Shown here piece by piece: positions 32,454 through 40,295 of a stretch of DNA of 48,647 nucleotides. Below the pieces are notes generated by a model that saw only the letters and a program-made list of their open reading frames with translations, did no database searches and was not told where the DNA came from. Each line of letters starts with the position of its first letter. Position 1 is the stretch's first letter. The stretch is from Paludibacteraceae bacterium (lineage in GTDB: Bacteria; Bacteroidota; Bacteroidia; Bacteroidales; Paludibacteraceae): assembly GCA_017450685.1 (NCBI GenBank), contig JAFSTB010000029.1:1-48647 (forward strand), given 5' to 3'. A program made the translations under genes and the position numbers.

Positions 32454-33713
32454 TTATTGGTTGAGTATAGAAAGTTGTTTGACGAGTGCTTTAGTGCAAG
32501 CGCGCAGGGTTATTTGTTCTCTTAGTTTGCCTAATTGGCAACATTCGGTATAGGTGTCATCGGGTGTTGCCCATGCTATCCAGACGGTGCCGACGGGTTT
32601 GAGAGCAGTGCCTCCTGTAGGTCCTGCAATGCCACTGGTGGCAATAGCATAATCGGTATGCATCAGTTGGCGCACACCTTCTGCCATTTGGCGAACAACC
32701 TGTTCACTGACAGCCCCATACATGTCCAAGTCTTGTGCATTGACACCCAGCACATCTCTTTTGACGGCGTTATCATACGCCACCACGCTACCCATATAGA
32801 AAGCCGAACTGCCGGAATGGGCATTGAGCAAAGCGGCTAACCTGCCACCTGTGCAACTCTCTGCCGTGGCTATGGTCTGACCCCTTTGCTTTAATATCCT
32901 GCCCACAGCCACTTCCAAGGGTATATCTTCTTTTTCTACGAGCCATTCACCAACCAGTCGGCACATAGTATCGAACTCTTGTTGCAGGTCTTTTCGGTCA
33001 ACGCCATAGCCGCTCAAGCGCAGACGTATAGTGCCGTCCTTGGGCAGATAGGCTAAGTGCATATCTTTCGGCAATGCCGTCTCCCACTCTTCTAAGACGA
33101 TAGCCAACGATGATTCGGGAATGCCGCTCACTAATGCGGTGAGGTGCGTTATATCCTGCGTCAATACACCTTTCTGCTGCAATTGTTTCACCAGATAGGG
33201 CTCTATCTGCTCTTCCATGGCTATCTGCATCTCGTATGGCACACCGGGCATAGAGATGAGCCACTGCGGATGACCATCAACAGCACTGGTCTCAAAGACC
33301 ATGAGCGGTGCACTACCCACCCTATTGGGAAGGATAAGAGCCGACTGAGGTACCTGCCACTGAGTCTGTGTCAAACGATTAAGCACTTCCGGACGAGAGG
33401 CATAAAGGCGCAATATATGTCGCTTCACTTCTTCACTCTCCACCAAACGTGTGTGAAAAAGGTTACACAACACCGGTTTGGTTATATCATCTTTGGTAGG
33501 ACCTAAACCTCCTGTGGTCAGCACTATATCGGCTCTGGTGAAAGCCTGCCTAACGGCTGACTGTATATGCTCGGCATCGTCGTGAACAGAGGTGATCTGC
33601 TTGAGCGATATACCTAAACGGTTGAGCCGCTGAGCCATATAAGCGGAATTGGTATCCACCACCTGACCGATAAGCAGTTCGTCACCTATGGTTATTATTT
33701 CTGCATTCATCAT
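32454..33713 (-). CDS. cinA: CinA-family nicotinamide-nucleotide amidase / competence-damage protein
   Basis: 419 residues. The N-terminal COG1058 (MoCF_biosynth-like) domain (about 1-170) has AEIITIGDELLIGQVVDTNS, VLTTGGLGPTKDDITKP and MPGVPYEM. The C-terminal PncC amidase domain (about 255-415) has TIATAESCTGGRLAALLN, YDNAVKRDVLGV and ATSGIAGPTGG. The family hydrolyses ADP-ribose and deamidates nicotinamide mononucleotide in NAD salvage. Its start ATG-ATG overlaps the stop of the DUF3109 gene by 4 nt, indicating translational coupling. Confidence 0.93.
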   Translation of the reverse strand: MMNAEIITIGDELLIGQVVDTNSAYMAQRLNRLGISLKQITSVHDDAEHIQSAVRQAFTRADIVLTTGGLGPTKDDITKPVLCNLFHTRLVESEEVKRHILRLYASRPEVLNRLTQTQWQVPQSALILPNRVGSAPLMVFETSAVDGHPQWLISMPGVPYEMQIAMEEQIEPYLVKQLQQKGVLTQDITHLTALVSGIPESSLAIVLEEWETALPKDMHLAYLPKDGTIRLRLSGYGVDRKDLQQEFDTMCRLVGEWLVEKEDIPLEVAVGRILKQRGQTIATAESCTGGRLAALLNAHSGSSAFYMGSVVAYDNAVKRDVLGVNAQDLDMYGAVSEQVVRQMAEGVRQLMHTDYAIATSGIAGPTGGTALKPVGTVWIAWATPDDTYTECCQLGKLREQITLRACTKALVKQLSILNQ

Positions 33714-34303
33714 TCTTTCGTGTTGTTCTGCATCTGTTTATGCCATTCCCGGGCTGTCAGTTCCAACTCATCGTACCACTCTTGCCCAAAACGCCTTATC
33801 AAAGGTTGCTTAAGGAACTGATAGAGCGGTATATGTTTCTTTTTCCCTAATTGTCTTGCAGGGTGACATATATCCCAGCGGTTGTATTCAACGCCTGTAT
33901 AATCTCCCACTTTGTTCAGTCGTATGGGGTAAAGGTGGCAGGATATGGGTTTATGTATTGTTGTTCTGCCTTCGTTAAAGGCTTTTTCTATCAGACAATA
34001 GCACCATCCGTTACTATCTGTACGGGCAAAGACACAATCCTTGCCGTCCACGATCTGCAGCACCTGTTCGCCGGTAGGGTCAAGATAGGTCAAGCCTTTG
34101 TTTTGCACCGCCTCACGAGCAGCAGGTGTCATCTGTTTACTTAGCAGAGGCAGTAGTGTTTGCAATTCGGCGGCTTCCTCGTCAGTAACAGGCGGACCGG
34201 CATCGCCTTCCACACAACAGCAACCCTTGCAACGATCCAAATCGCAGCAAAACTCCTTCTCTATAACATCAAGGGAGACTAAGGTGTCTTGGATTAAAAA
34301 CAT
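33710..34303 (-). CDS. DUF3109 cysteine-rich protein
   Basis: 197 residues. The start FCCDLDRCKGCCCVEGDAG holds six Cys. Further Cys occur in GKDCVFAR, WCYCLIEKA and ISCHLYPIRL, followed by RWDICHPA. This arrangement matches DUF3109 (related to the YkgJ/CxxCxxxCC zinc/iron-chelating family), where the cysteines probably bind a metal or Fe-S cluster. The exact function is unknown. It overlaps mntP by 10 nt and cinA by 4 nt within the gyrA-led operon. Confidence 0.88.
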   Translation of the reverse strand: MFLIQDTLVSLDVIEKEFCCDLDRCKGCCCVEGDAGPPVTDEEAAELQTLLPLLSKQMTPAAREAVQNKGLTYLDPTGEQVLQIVDGKDCVFARTDSNGWCYCLIEKAFNEGRTTIHKPISCHLYPIRLNKVGDYTGVEYNRWDICHPARQLGKKKHIPLYQFLKQPLIRRFGQEWYDELELTAREWHKQMQNNTKE

Positions 34304-34848
34304 AACCCTTCAATAAAGATTTTCACACCTAAAAGAATAAGCACTATTCCTCCCACCACTTCCATATTCATTTTCACTTTGCCAATCAACATCCCCACCA
34401 CATATCCTACAATAGAGAAAGAGGCAGTTATCAGTCCTATGGTCAGTACGGCAGGTAAGAGTCGGTCGGGGTACGGCACGAAGAGCAGTCCGGTGGCTAA
34501 CACATCGACACTGGTGGCAAGAGCCAAGAGCAAGAGATTGCTTATCTTCCAGTTAGCCTGCGATATCTCGTCCTTTTTCTCGTGCAGCGACTCCCATATC
34601 ATTTTGGAGCCTAAGAAGCCCAACAGCAGCAGGGCTATCCATGGCGAATAGCGTTGCATATAAGAGGCGAACAGACTGCCTACAAAATAGCCTATCAACG
34701 GCATAACGGCGTGAAAGATACCAAAGATAAGAGCCAACAGCAGTACTCTTGGATGCCATTGTTTCTGCAACAGACCTTGCACCACCGAGACGGCGCAGCA
34801 GTCCATAGCCAAAGCTATCGCCATTGTGATGATTGTAAGCCAATCCAT
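34294..34848 (-). CDS. mntP: Manganese efflux pump MntP
   Basis: 184 residues with six membrane helices. The two MntP signatures are present: MAIALAMDCCAVSVVQGL in helix 1 and LLALATSVDVLATGLLF in helix 4, each with the membrane Asp needed for Mn(II) transport. The CC after Asp in helix 1 replaces the more usual AFAVS. It exports excess manganese at the inner membrane. A yybP-ykoY riboswitch, often seen in front of mntP elsewhere, is not present; the gene sits tightly after def with 3 bp between them. Confidence 0.88.
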   Translation of the reverse strand: MDWLTIITMAIALAMDCCAVSVVQGLLQKQWHPRVLLLALIFGIFHAVMPLIGYFVGSLFASYMQRYSPWIALLLLGFLGSKMIWESLHEKKDEISQANWKISNLLLLALATSVDVLATGLLFVPYPDRLLPAVLTIGLITASFSIVGYVVGMLIGKVKMNMEVVGGIVLILLGVKIFIEGLCF

Positions 34849-34851
34849 AAG

Positions 34852-35400
34852 TTAGCGTTTGTACTTATATCTTGCCACGGTCTTCCCCTTGGCAATATTG
34901 GCCAGTTTATTTTTTATAAACTGCTTACGCAGAGGTGAAATACGGTCGGTGAAGACATGTGCTTCAAGGTGGTCGTATTCGTGTTGCACGATACGCGCCT
35001 TAAAATCGGTAAAGGTATCTTCGTGCCACTTAAAGTCGAGGTCTTGATAGCGGATGGTTATTGTCTTGGGGCGCACCACGTTCTCAGATATGCCGGGTAG
35101 TGAGAGACAGCCCTCGCTATAGGTGGACTGCTCGTCGGATAGACTGACTATCTCAGGGTTGATAAAAGCCTGCTTGAAATCGACGCAGTCGGGATAGTCT
35201 TCGCCTAACTCTGTTCCGTCCACCACGAACATACGGATGGACAGTCCCACTTGCGGTGCTGCCAAACCGCAACCCTCGGCTGCTGTGAGTGTCTCGTACA
35301 TATCCGATGCCAACTGCTTGACATCCACCTCACCTTGCTCTACAGGTTCGGTGGCTTTGCGCAAAGCGGCTTGACCATATAAGTATATAGGAAGAATCAT
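34852..35400 (-). CDS. def: Peptide deformylase
   Basis: 182 residues. All three catalytic motifs are visible: GCGLAAPQVG (motif 1), EGCLSLPG (motif 2, with the metal-binding Cys) and QHEYDHLEA (motif 3, HExxH). It removes the formyl group from nascent proteins. The ruvX-def adjacency, 14 bp apart, fits a housekeeping operon. Confidence 0.95.
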   Translation of the reverse strand: MILPIYLYGQAALRKATEPVEQGEVDVKQLASDMYETLTAAEGCGLAAPQVGLSIRMFVVDGTELGEDYPDCVDFKQAFINPEIVSLSDEQSTYSEGCLSLPGISENVVRPKTITIRYQDLDFKWHEDTFTDFKARIVQHEYDHLEAHVFTDRISPLRKQFIKNKLANIAKGKTVARYKYKR

Positions 35401-35414
35401 AATGAAGAATGTGT

Positions 35415-35831
35415 TTAGTGTGTAAGATAGGTCATATAGTCTTCTAAGATGATGCAGGCTGCCAGTTTATCCACTGCTGCTCTGTCTTGTCTATGCTGCC
35501 GTTTCATTCCACCTGTTATCATGGCTTGGTGTGCAATGGTGGAGGTGAAACGCTCATCAAACTCTTTGATAGGTGTGAGCGGAAACCGGCGTTTGAAAGC
35601 GGCGATGAAAGGCTGTATATACTGCCACGACTCACTGTCTCTGCCGTTCATTTGCACGGGATGACCTATGACGACCTCATCCACTGTCTCTTTGCTAAGA
35701 TAGGCTTGCAGCCAATCCATCAGTTGCTCAGTTGCCACTGTCTGCAACGGATTAGCCGTTATCCGAAGCGGGTCGGTAACGGCTATTCCGGTGCGACGCA
35801 ATCCATAGTCAATGGCTAACAAACGACCCAT
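35415..35831 (-). CDS. ruvX: RuvX/YqgF-type Holliday-junction resolvase or rRNA-processing nuclease
   Basis: 138 residues. The RNase H-like fold is shown by LLAIDYGLRRTGIAVTDPLR at the N-terminus (catalytic Asp), VDEVVIGHPVQMNG in the middle, EFDERFTSTIAH, and DRAAVDKLAACIILEDYM at the end (acidic residue). The family is essential in many bacteria and processes pre-16S rRNA; resolvase activity is also proposed. It lies between a TPR-protein gene and def. Confidence 0.92.
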   Translation of the reverse strand: MGRLLAIDYGLRRTGIAVTDPLRITANPLQTVATEQLMDWLQAYLSKETVDEVVIGHPVQMNGRDSESWQYIQPFIAAFKRRFPLTPIKEFDERFTSTIAHQAMITGGMKRQHRQDRAAVDKLAACIILEDYMTYLTH

Positions 35832-35847
35832 AACTATGAGACAGTGT

Positions 35848-37080
35848 TTATTGACCTATGGCGTTATATTTGTCCATCATCTGCAGACGATAGTACAACG
35901 AACGCAGGTTGCGGCGATAATCCATATTATCAGGTGCCAACTCGTAGGCTTTCTCAAAATACGGCAGTGCGGTACGGAACAGTTGGTCACTGTCGGCGCG
36001 GGCTGCATCATATTCCTTTCCGCTCAGATAGGCTGCTTCATCCATCAGATTATTAGCCATATCGTTATACACGAAGCCGTAGTTCTCATACACCGCAGCA
36101 TTATTAGGATCAATCTGCAAGGCGCTTTCATAGGTGGCTATAGCCTCTTCATAGCGTTTGAGCATATTGAGGATTGAACCTTTGGATATGAAGTACTGCA
36201 CTTGCGGATCGGCTTGAATGGCGTGCTCAAGATAAGTGATTGCCGAATTCATCTGACCGCTATTAACAAGGTTGTTAATACGGTTCTGTATGAACCATGG
36301 CTCATTGGGGAAACGTCTGATGCATCTGTCAAGGGCTTCATTGGCTTTAACCGAATCACCTATATTGATGTAAGTCTGATAGATATATTGTCCGGCATTA
36401 ACCCCGTGCTCGGCATTATCGAGCATACTCTCGAAGATAGCAAGACCGGCATCATACTTCTCGGCATTGTAGGCTGCCATTCCCATATAATACTTATAGG
36501 TGTAGTAGTCTTCGATCTTTACCAACTGTTCTTGCATTTTCTTATCCTGCATCATTCTCAGTTCGGGAATGGCGAAGTAGCGTCTGAAGGCTCCGTATGC
36601 CTCGGTGTAACTATGAGCGTTGAAGGTCTCAATAGCGTAGTTGATAAGTTCAAAGCTGCGATAGTAGTCCAACATACCGGCTGCTACCAGTTTGGGTGTC
36701 TTGGTGTCATATTTGGCTTTACCTTTTTTGTTGTAGGTAGGGATTTGAGCCAAAGAGTCAGCCACAAGCCAATAGTCGTAACTCTCAATGACCATTTTGC
36801 CACGTTTGATGTTATCTTTTCCGCCTTTACCCAACTGAAGCAGCATCACTTCGTTCTTATTCTCTTGGTAGCCAATCAGACCTGCCACGTACCATGTCTC
36901 TGCCAAGTCTTTAGTGGTGGGGTCTTCCAGTGCCGACTTAATGGTGGCACGGGCTGCAACGAAGTCAGGTTTTTCGGGTGACAACGCAAGGTCTTTAGCC
37001 TTTCTTACATTGGATTTTTGTGCGAAGCACGCAGTAGCGGACACCGCCACTAATGCGGCAAGAATAAAATACTTTTTCAT
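35848..37080 (-). CDS. Exported TPR protein following gyrA
   Basis: 410 residues. A signal peptide (MKKYFILAALVAVSATACFA) precedes seven or more TPR-like helical pairs, such as YNAEKYDAGLAIFESML, YINIGDSVKANEALDRCIRR, GQMNSAITYLEHAIQADP and MLKRYEEAIATYESALQIDP. It probably acts as a periplasmic scaffold; the partner is unknown. Its start codon overlaps the gyrA stop (ATGA). The pairing of gyrA with an exported TPR protein is common in Bacteroidales. Confidence 0.82.
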   Translation of the reverse strand: MKKYFILAALVAVSATACFAQKSNVRKAKDLALSPEKPDFVAARATIKSALEDPTTKDLAETWYVAGLIGYQENKNEVMLLQLGKGGKDNIKRGKMVIESYDYWLVADSLAQIPTYNKKGKAKYDTKTPKLVAAGMLDYYRSFELINYAIETFNAHSYTEAYGAFRRYFAIPELRMMQDKKMQEQLVKIEDYYTYKYYMGMAAYNAEKYDAGLAIFESMLDNAEHGVNAGQYIYQTYINIGDSVKANEALDRCIRRFPNEPWFIQNRINNLVNSGQMNSAITYLEHAIQADPQVQYFISKGSILNMLKRYEEAIATYESALQIDPNNAAVYENYGFVYNDMANNLMDEAAYLSGKEYDAARADSDQLFRTALPYFEKAYELAPDNMDYRRNLRSLYYRLQMMDKYNAIGQ

Positions 37081-39662
37081 AAGTCGATTGTCATTTGAGG
37101 ATTATCGTTTGTAGGTTGGTTATCGGTAACGGTCTGTTCGTCACCTTCTTCCGTTACTTCGGTTGTTTCTTCTTTTGGTACGATGCAACCGAACATCAGT
37201 GTATCATTGCGTTTTTGCAGTTCTATCAGTTTCACGCCTTGTGTAGCGCGTCCTTGCACACGGATGGAGGCTATGTCAAGTCGTATGGCTGTACCGGATT
37301 TGGTGATGAGCATCAGGTCTTCGTCGTCGCTTACGGCGTGCAGTCCTACCAATGAGCCTGTCTTATCGGTCAGTTTCATTGTTGTCACACCTTTACCGCC
37401 ACGGTTGGTGATACGATAGATAGGTTCACCTTGCTCGTCGTCCAATGCGGTGCGTTTGCCAAAGCCGTGGTCGGAGATAACCAGTACGGTCTTGTCTGTA
37501 TTAGGTTCTACACAAATCATGCCAATAGCGCGGTCTTGCCCATCTTCGTCCAAACGAATAGCGCGAACGCCGGTGGCTGTACGCCCCATAGGACGGACGG
37601 TGGACTCGTTGAAACGCACCACCTTGCCGTTATAGGAAGCGATGAGCATCTCGCTCTGACCATCGGTGAGGGTAACGCCAATGAGCATATCGCCGTCACG
37701 CAGACCAACAGCGTTGATACCGTTGGCACGAGGGTGACTATACGACTCTAAAGTGGTCTTTTTCATCAGGCCGTTCTTGGTGGCGAAAATAAGGTAGTGG
37801 TTCTTCACATACTCCTCGTCGTTCAGCCCTTTGACATTGATGAAAGCGCGCACCTTATCACCTTTTTGCAGGTTGATGATATTCTGTATTGCGCGACCTT
37901 TCGACTGCTTATTGCCCTCGGGTATGTCATAGACCTTGAGCCAATAAAGGCGTCCCATATCGGTGAAGAACATCATTGTGGAGTGCATAGAAGCCTGATG
38001 AACATACTCGATAAAGTCTTCATCTCTGCTTGAGGAGGCTTTGCTGCCTATACCGCCTCTACCCTGCTGACGGAAGTCGGCAAGCGGAGTGCGCTTGATA
38101 TAACCGAGGTGAGAGATGGTGATAACCATATCATCGTCGGCATACATATCTTCGGGGTTGAACTCGGTAGCCATCTTCACTATCTGTGTGCGACGCGGGT
38201 CGGCATACTTATCTTTTATCTCTTGCATCTCGTCCACTATCAGTTCGTAGCGCAACACTTCGCTGGCGAGCAACTCATTGAGGTGGGCTATCAACTTCTC
38301 CAACTCGGCATACTCGGCTTTCAACTCTTCTATACGCAAGCCGGTGAGCGAACTCAAACGCATATCCACTATGGCTTTCGACTGCAACTCGTCCAAACTG
38401 AAGCGTACTTCAAGGTTGCGACGGGCATCGGCAGGCGTATGACTCTGACGGATGATATGTACCACCTCGTCGATATTATCCACCGCAATAATCAAGCCTT
38501 CCAATATATGTGCTCTCTCTTCGGCTTTGCGCAACTCGAAGCGTGTGCGACGTGTCACCACATCCATACGGTGCTCTATGAAATTGGCTATCAGGTCTTT
38601 GAGGTTGAGCAACATCGGGCGACCCTTGACCAAAGCGATGTTATTAACGGAGAAGGACGACTGCAAAGCCGTGAACTTATACAGTTTATTGAGTACCACC
38701 TGCGCATTGGCATCACGCTTGATGTCAATCTCAATACGGATGTCGCGTTTGGAGAAGTCATTGATATCACTTATACCCTCTATTTTCTTGTCGTTGACCA
38801 ACTCGCCTATGTACTTCACCAAGTCGGCTTTGACCACTCCGTAAGGCAGTTCGGTGATGATAATCTTCTCTCTGCCGTTGTTCTCTGTCTCGATGTCGGC
38901 ATTAGAGCGGATAACGACGCGACCTTTACCAGTCTCGTATGCATCGCGCACACCCTGATAACCGTAGATAGTGCCGCCGGTAGGGAAGTCCGGAGCCTTG
39001 ATATATTGCATCAACTCTTCAACGGTTATATCCTCTGTTTCGGGGTTGTTATATCTGTTGATCTGTCGTTTAACGAAGGCTATACATCCGTCAATCACCT
39101 CGCCTAAGTTATGTGTCGGCATATTGGTAGCCATACCCACGGCTATACCCGTGGCACCATTGACAATAAGGTTAGGGAAGCGGCATGGCAGCACTGTCGG
39201 TTCGCGCAGAGTGTCGTCGAAGTTGAGTTGCATATCCACCGTATCCTTGTCGATATCGCGCAACATCTCCTCTGCCAACTTGCTCAAGCGGGCTTCGGTA
39301 TAACGCATTGCGGCGGCACCATCACCATCCACCGAACCGAAGTTACCTTGACCGTCAACCAAACAATAACGCATATTCCACGGCTGCGCCATACGCACCA
39401 AAGTGCCGTATATACTGCTATCACCGTGAGGGTGATACTTACCCATCACCTCACCCACTATACGAGCCGACTTCTTTGTAGGCTTATCGCTGGTGTTGCC
39501 CAACTCGTTCATACCGAACAAAACGCGGCGGTGAACAGGCTTGAAGCCGTCACGCACATCTGGCAACGCACGAGCCACAATAACACTCATTGAATAGTCG
39601 ATATACGAAGACTTCATCTCCTCGTCTATCTTAACAGGAATAATTCTGTCGTCAGTAATCAT
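37077..39662 (-). CDS. gyrA: DNA gyrase subunit A
   Basis: 861 residues, a normal length. The catalytic Tyr lies in AAMRYTEARLSKLAEE (about 118-133). The quinolone pocket reads GKYHPHGDSSIYGTLVRMAQ (about 74-93): the Ser at 82 equals E. coli Ser83, and Gly86 stands where E. coli has Asp87. A GyrA-box-like KGRAIQNIINLQKGDKV is followed by a beta-pinwheel with repeats such as FGKRTALDDE and NRGGKGVTTMKL, which supports GyrA over ParC. The C-terminus is acidic and ends NPQMTIDL. It introduces negative supercoils with GyrB. The promoter is at 39735-39765, and it leads a nine-gene series down to about 30460. Confidence 0.95.
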   Translation of the reverse strand: MITDDRIIPVKIDEEMKSSYIDYSMSVIVARALPDVRDGFKPVHRRVLFGMNELGNTSDKPTKKSARIVGEVMGKYHPHGDSSIYGTLVRMAQPWNMRYCLVDGQGNFGSVDGDGAAAMRYTEARLSKLAEEMLRDIDKDTVDMQLNFDDTLREPTVLPCRFPNLIVNGATGIAVGMATNMPTHNLGEVIDGCIAFVKRQINRYNNPETEDITVEELMQYIKAPDFPTGGTIYGYQGVRDAYETGKGRVVIRSNADIETENNGREKIIITELPYGVVKADLVKYIGELVNDKKIEGISDINDFSKRDIRIEIDIKRDANAQVVLNKLYKFTALQSSFSVNNIALVKGRPMLLNLKDLIANFIEHRMDVVTRRTRFELRKAEERAHILEGLIIAVDNIDEVVHIIRQSHTPADARRNLEVRFSLDELQSKAIVDMRLSSLTGLRIEELKAEYAELEKLIAHLNELLASEVLRYELIVDEMQEIKDKYADPRRTQIVKMATEFNPEDMYADDDMVITISHLGYIKRTPLADFRQQGRGGIGSKASSSRDEDFIEYVHQASMHSTMMFFTDMGRLYWLKVYDIPEGNKQSKGRAIQNIINLQKGDKVRAFINVKGLNDEEYVKNHYLIFATKNGLMKKTTLESYSHPRANGINAVGLRDGDMLIGVTLTDGQSEMLIASYNGKVVRFNESTVRPMGRTATGVRAIRLDEDGQDRAIGMICVEPNTDKTVLVISDHGFGKRTALDDEQGEPIYRITNRGGKGVTTMKLTDKTGSLVGLHAVSDDEDLMLITKSGTAIRLDIASIRVQGRATQGVKLIELQKRNDTLMFGCIVPKEETTEVTEEGDEQTVTDNQPTNDNPQMTIDL

Positions 39663-39734
39663 AAATCTTTTGTTTATTTTATTTCCTTATTTGCGCATAA
39701 TTGATGACACCAATTTTTGTGCCAAAAATTTGTG

Positions 39735-39765
39735 CAAAAGTACTGCAAAAAATCGGTTGTTCAAA
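39735..39765 (-). promoter_or_regulatory. Bacteroidetes-type promoter for the gyrA operon
   Basis: Minus strand: TTTG (39762-39765), a 19-bp spacer and TACTTTTG (39735-39742), 73 bp before gyrA. Confidence 0.8.
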
Positions 39766-39851
39766 AAGTGCGATCTATTTTTTGCTGATTTTTATGCGAT
39801 TTGCGGCATTTTTATTCTCTCACCAAATAGTGCTCGCTTTTCTTAGCACAT

Positions 39852-40283
39852 TCATATAGAGGCTTCATTTTCCGTTGCAAGGATTGTGAGCAACGGCTTA
39901 AGCACAAAATCTCTTTCGTGCCAATAAGGGTGAGGAATAGTAAGACGGGGGGTATTCATTTGCAGAGCCGAACCATCGGAAAGGAAGTAGAAGATGATAT
40001 CTATATCGATGGTTCGGTCGGCATAGTGGTTTTTCTCTTTCCTGCCCAATTCGCGCTCTATCTGTTCGGTGACGGTAAGCAATGCCAAAGGCTGCAATGC
40101 CGTCTGGACCTTCAAGGCTATATTAAGATATTGGTTTTGTGAGTCATATCCCCACGGCTGCGAATAGTGGTCGTAAGAGCGAGCACATATATGCCCCACC
40201 CTTTCTTCTATCAGAGAGCAAGCCTTGTTTATGTACTCTTCACGCGGATGGATATTACTGCCTAAAGAGAGATAGACCAACAT
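39852..40283 (-). CDS. folK: Hydroxymethyldihydropteridine pyrophosphokinase
   Basis: 143 residues. HPPK motifs are VYLSLGSNIHPREEYINKA at the start, YSQPWGYDSQNQYLNIALKV, ELGRKEKNHYADRTIDIDII (Asp pair for the two Mg ions) and LTIPHPYWHERDFVL. It transfers pyrophosphate from ATP to 6-hydroxymethyl-7,8-dihydropterin in folate synthesis. It is the last gene after mutS2, 12 bp apart. The 190 bp downstream hold only the gyrA promoter and leader. Confidence 0.93.
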   Translation of the reverse strand: MLVYLSLGSNIHPREEYINKACSLIEERVGHICARSYDHYSQPWGYDSQNQYLNIALKVQTALQPLALLTVTEQIERELGRKEKNHYADRTIDIDIIFYFLSDGSALQMNTPRLTIPHPYWHERDFVLKPLLTILATENEASI

Positions 40284-40295
40284 AATAACTTATTC

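Noticed and set aside
34852..34960. Manganese riboswitch in front of mntP
   Set aside because: The gene begins 3 bp after def and there is no room for a leader; the bases there are the end of the def coding region.
38109..39107. 332-codon plus-strand frame
   Set aside because: Antisense shadow of gyrA.
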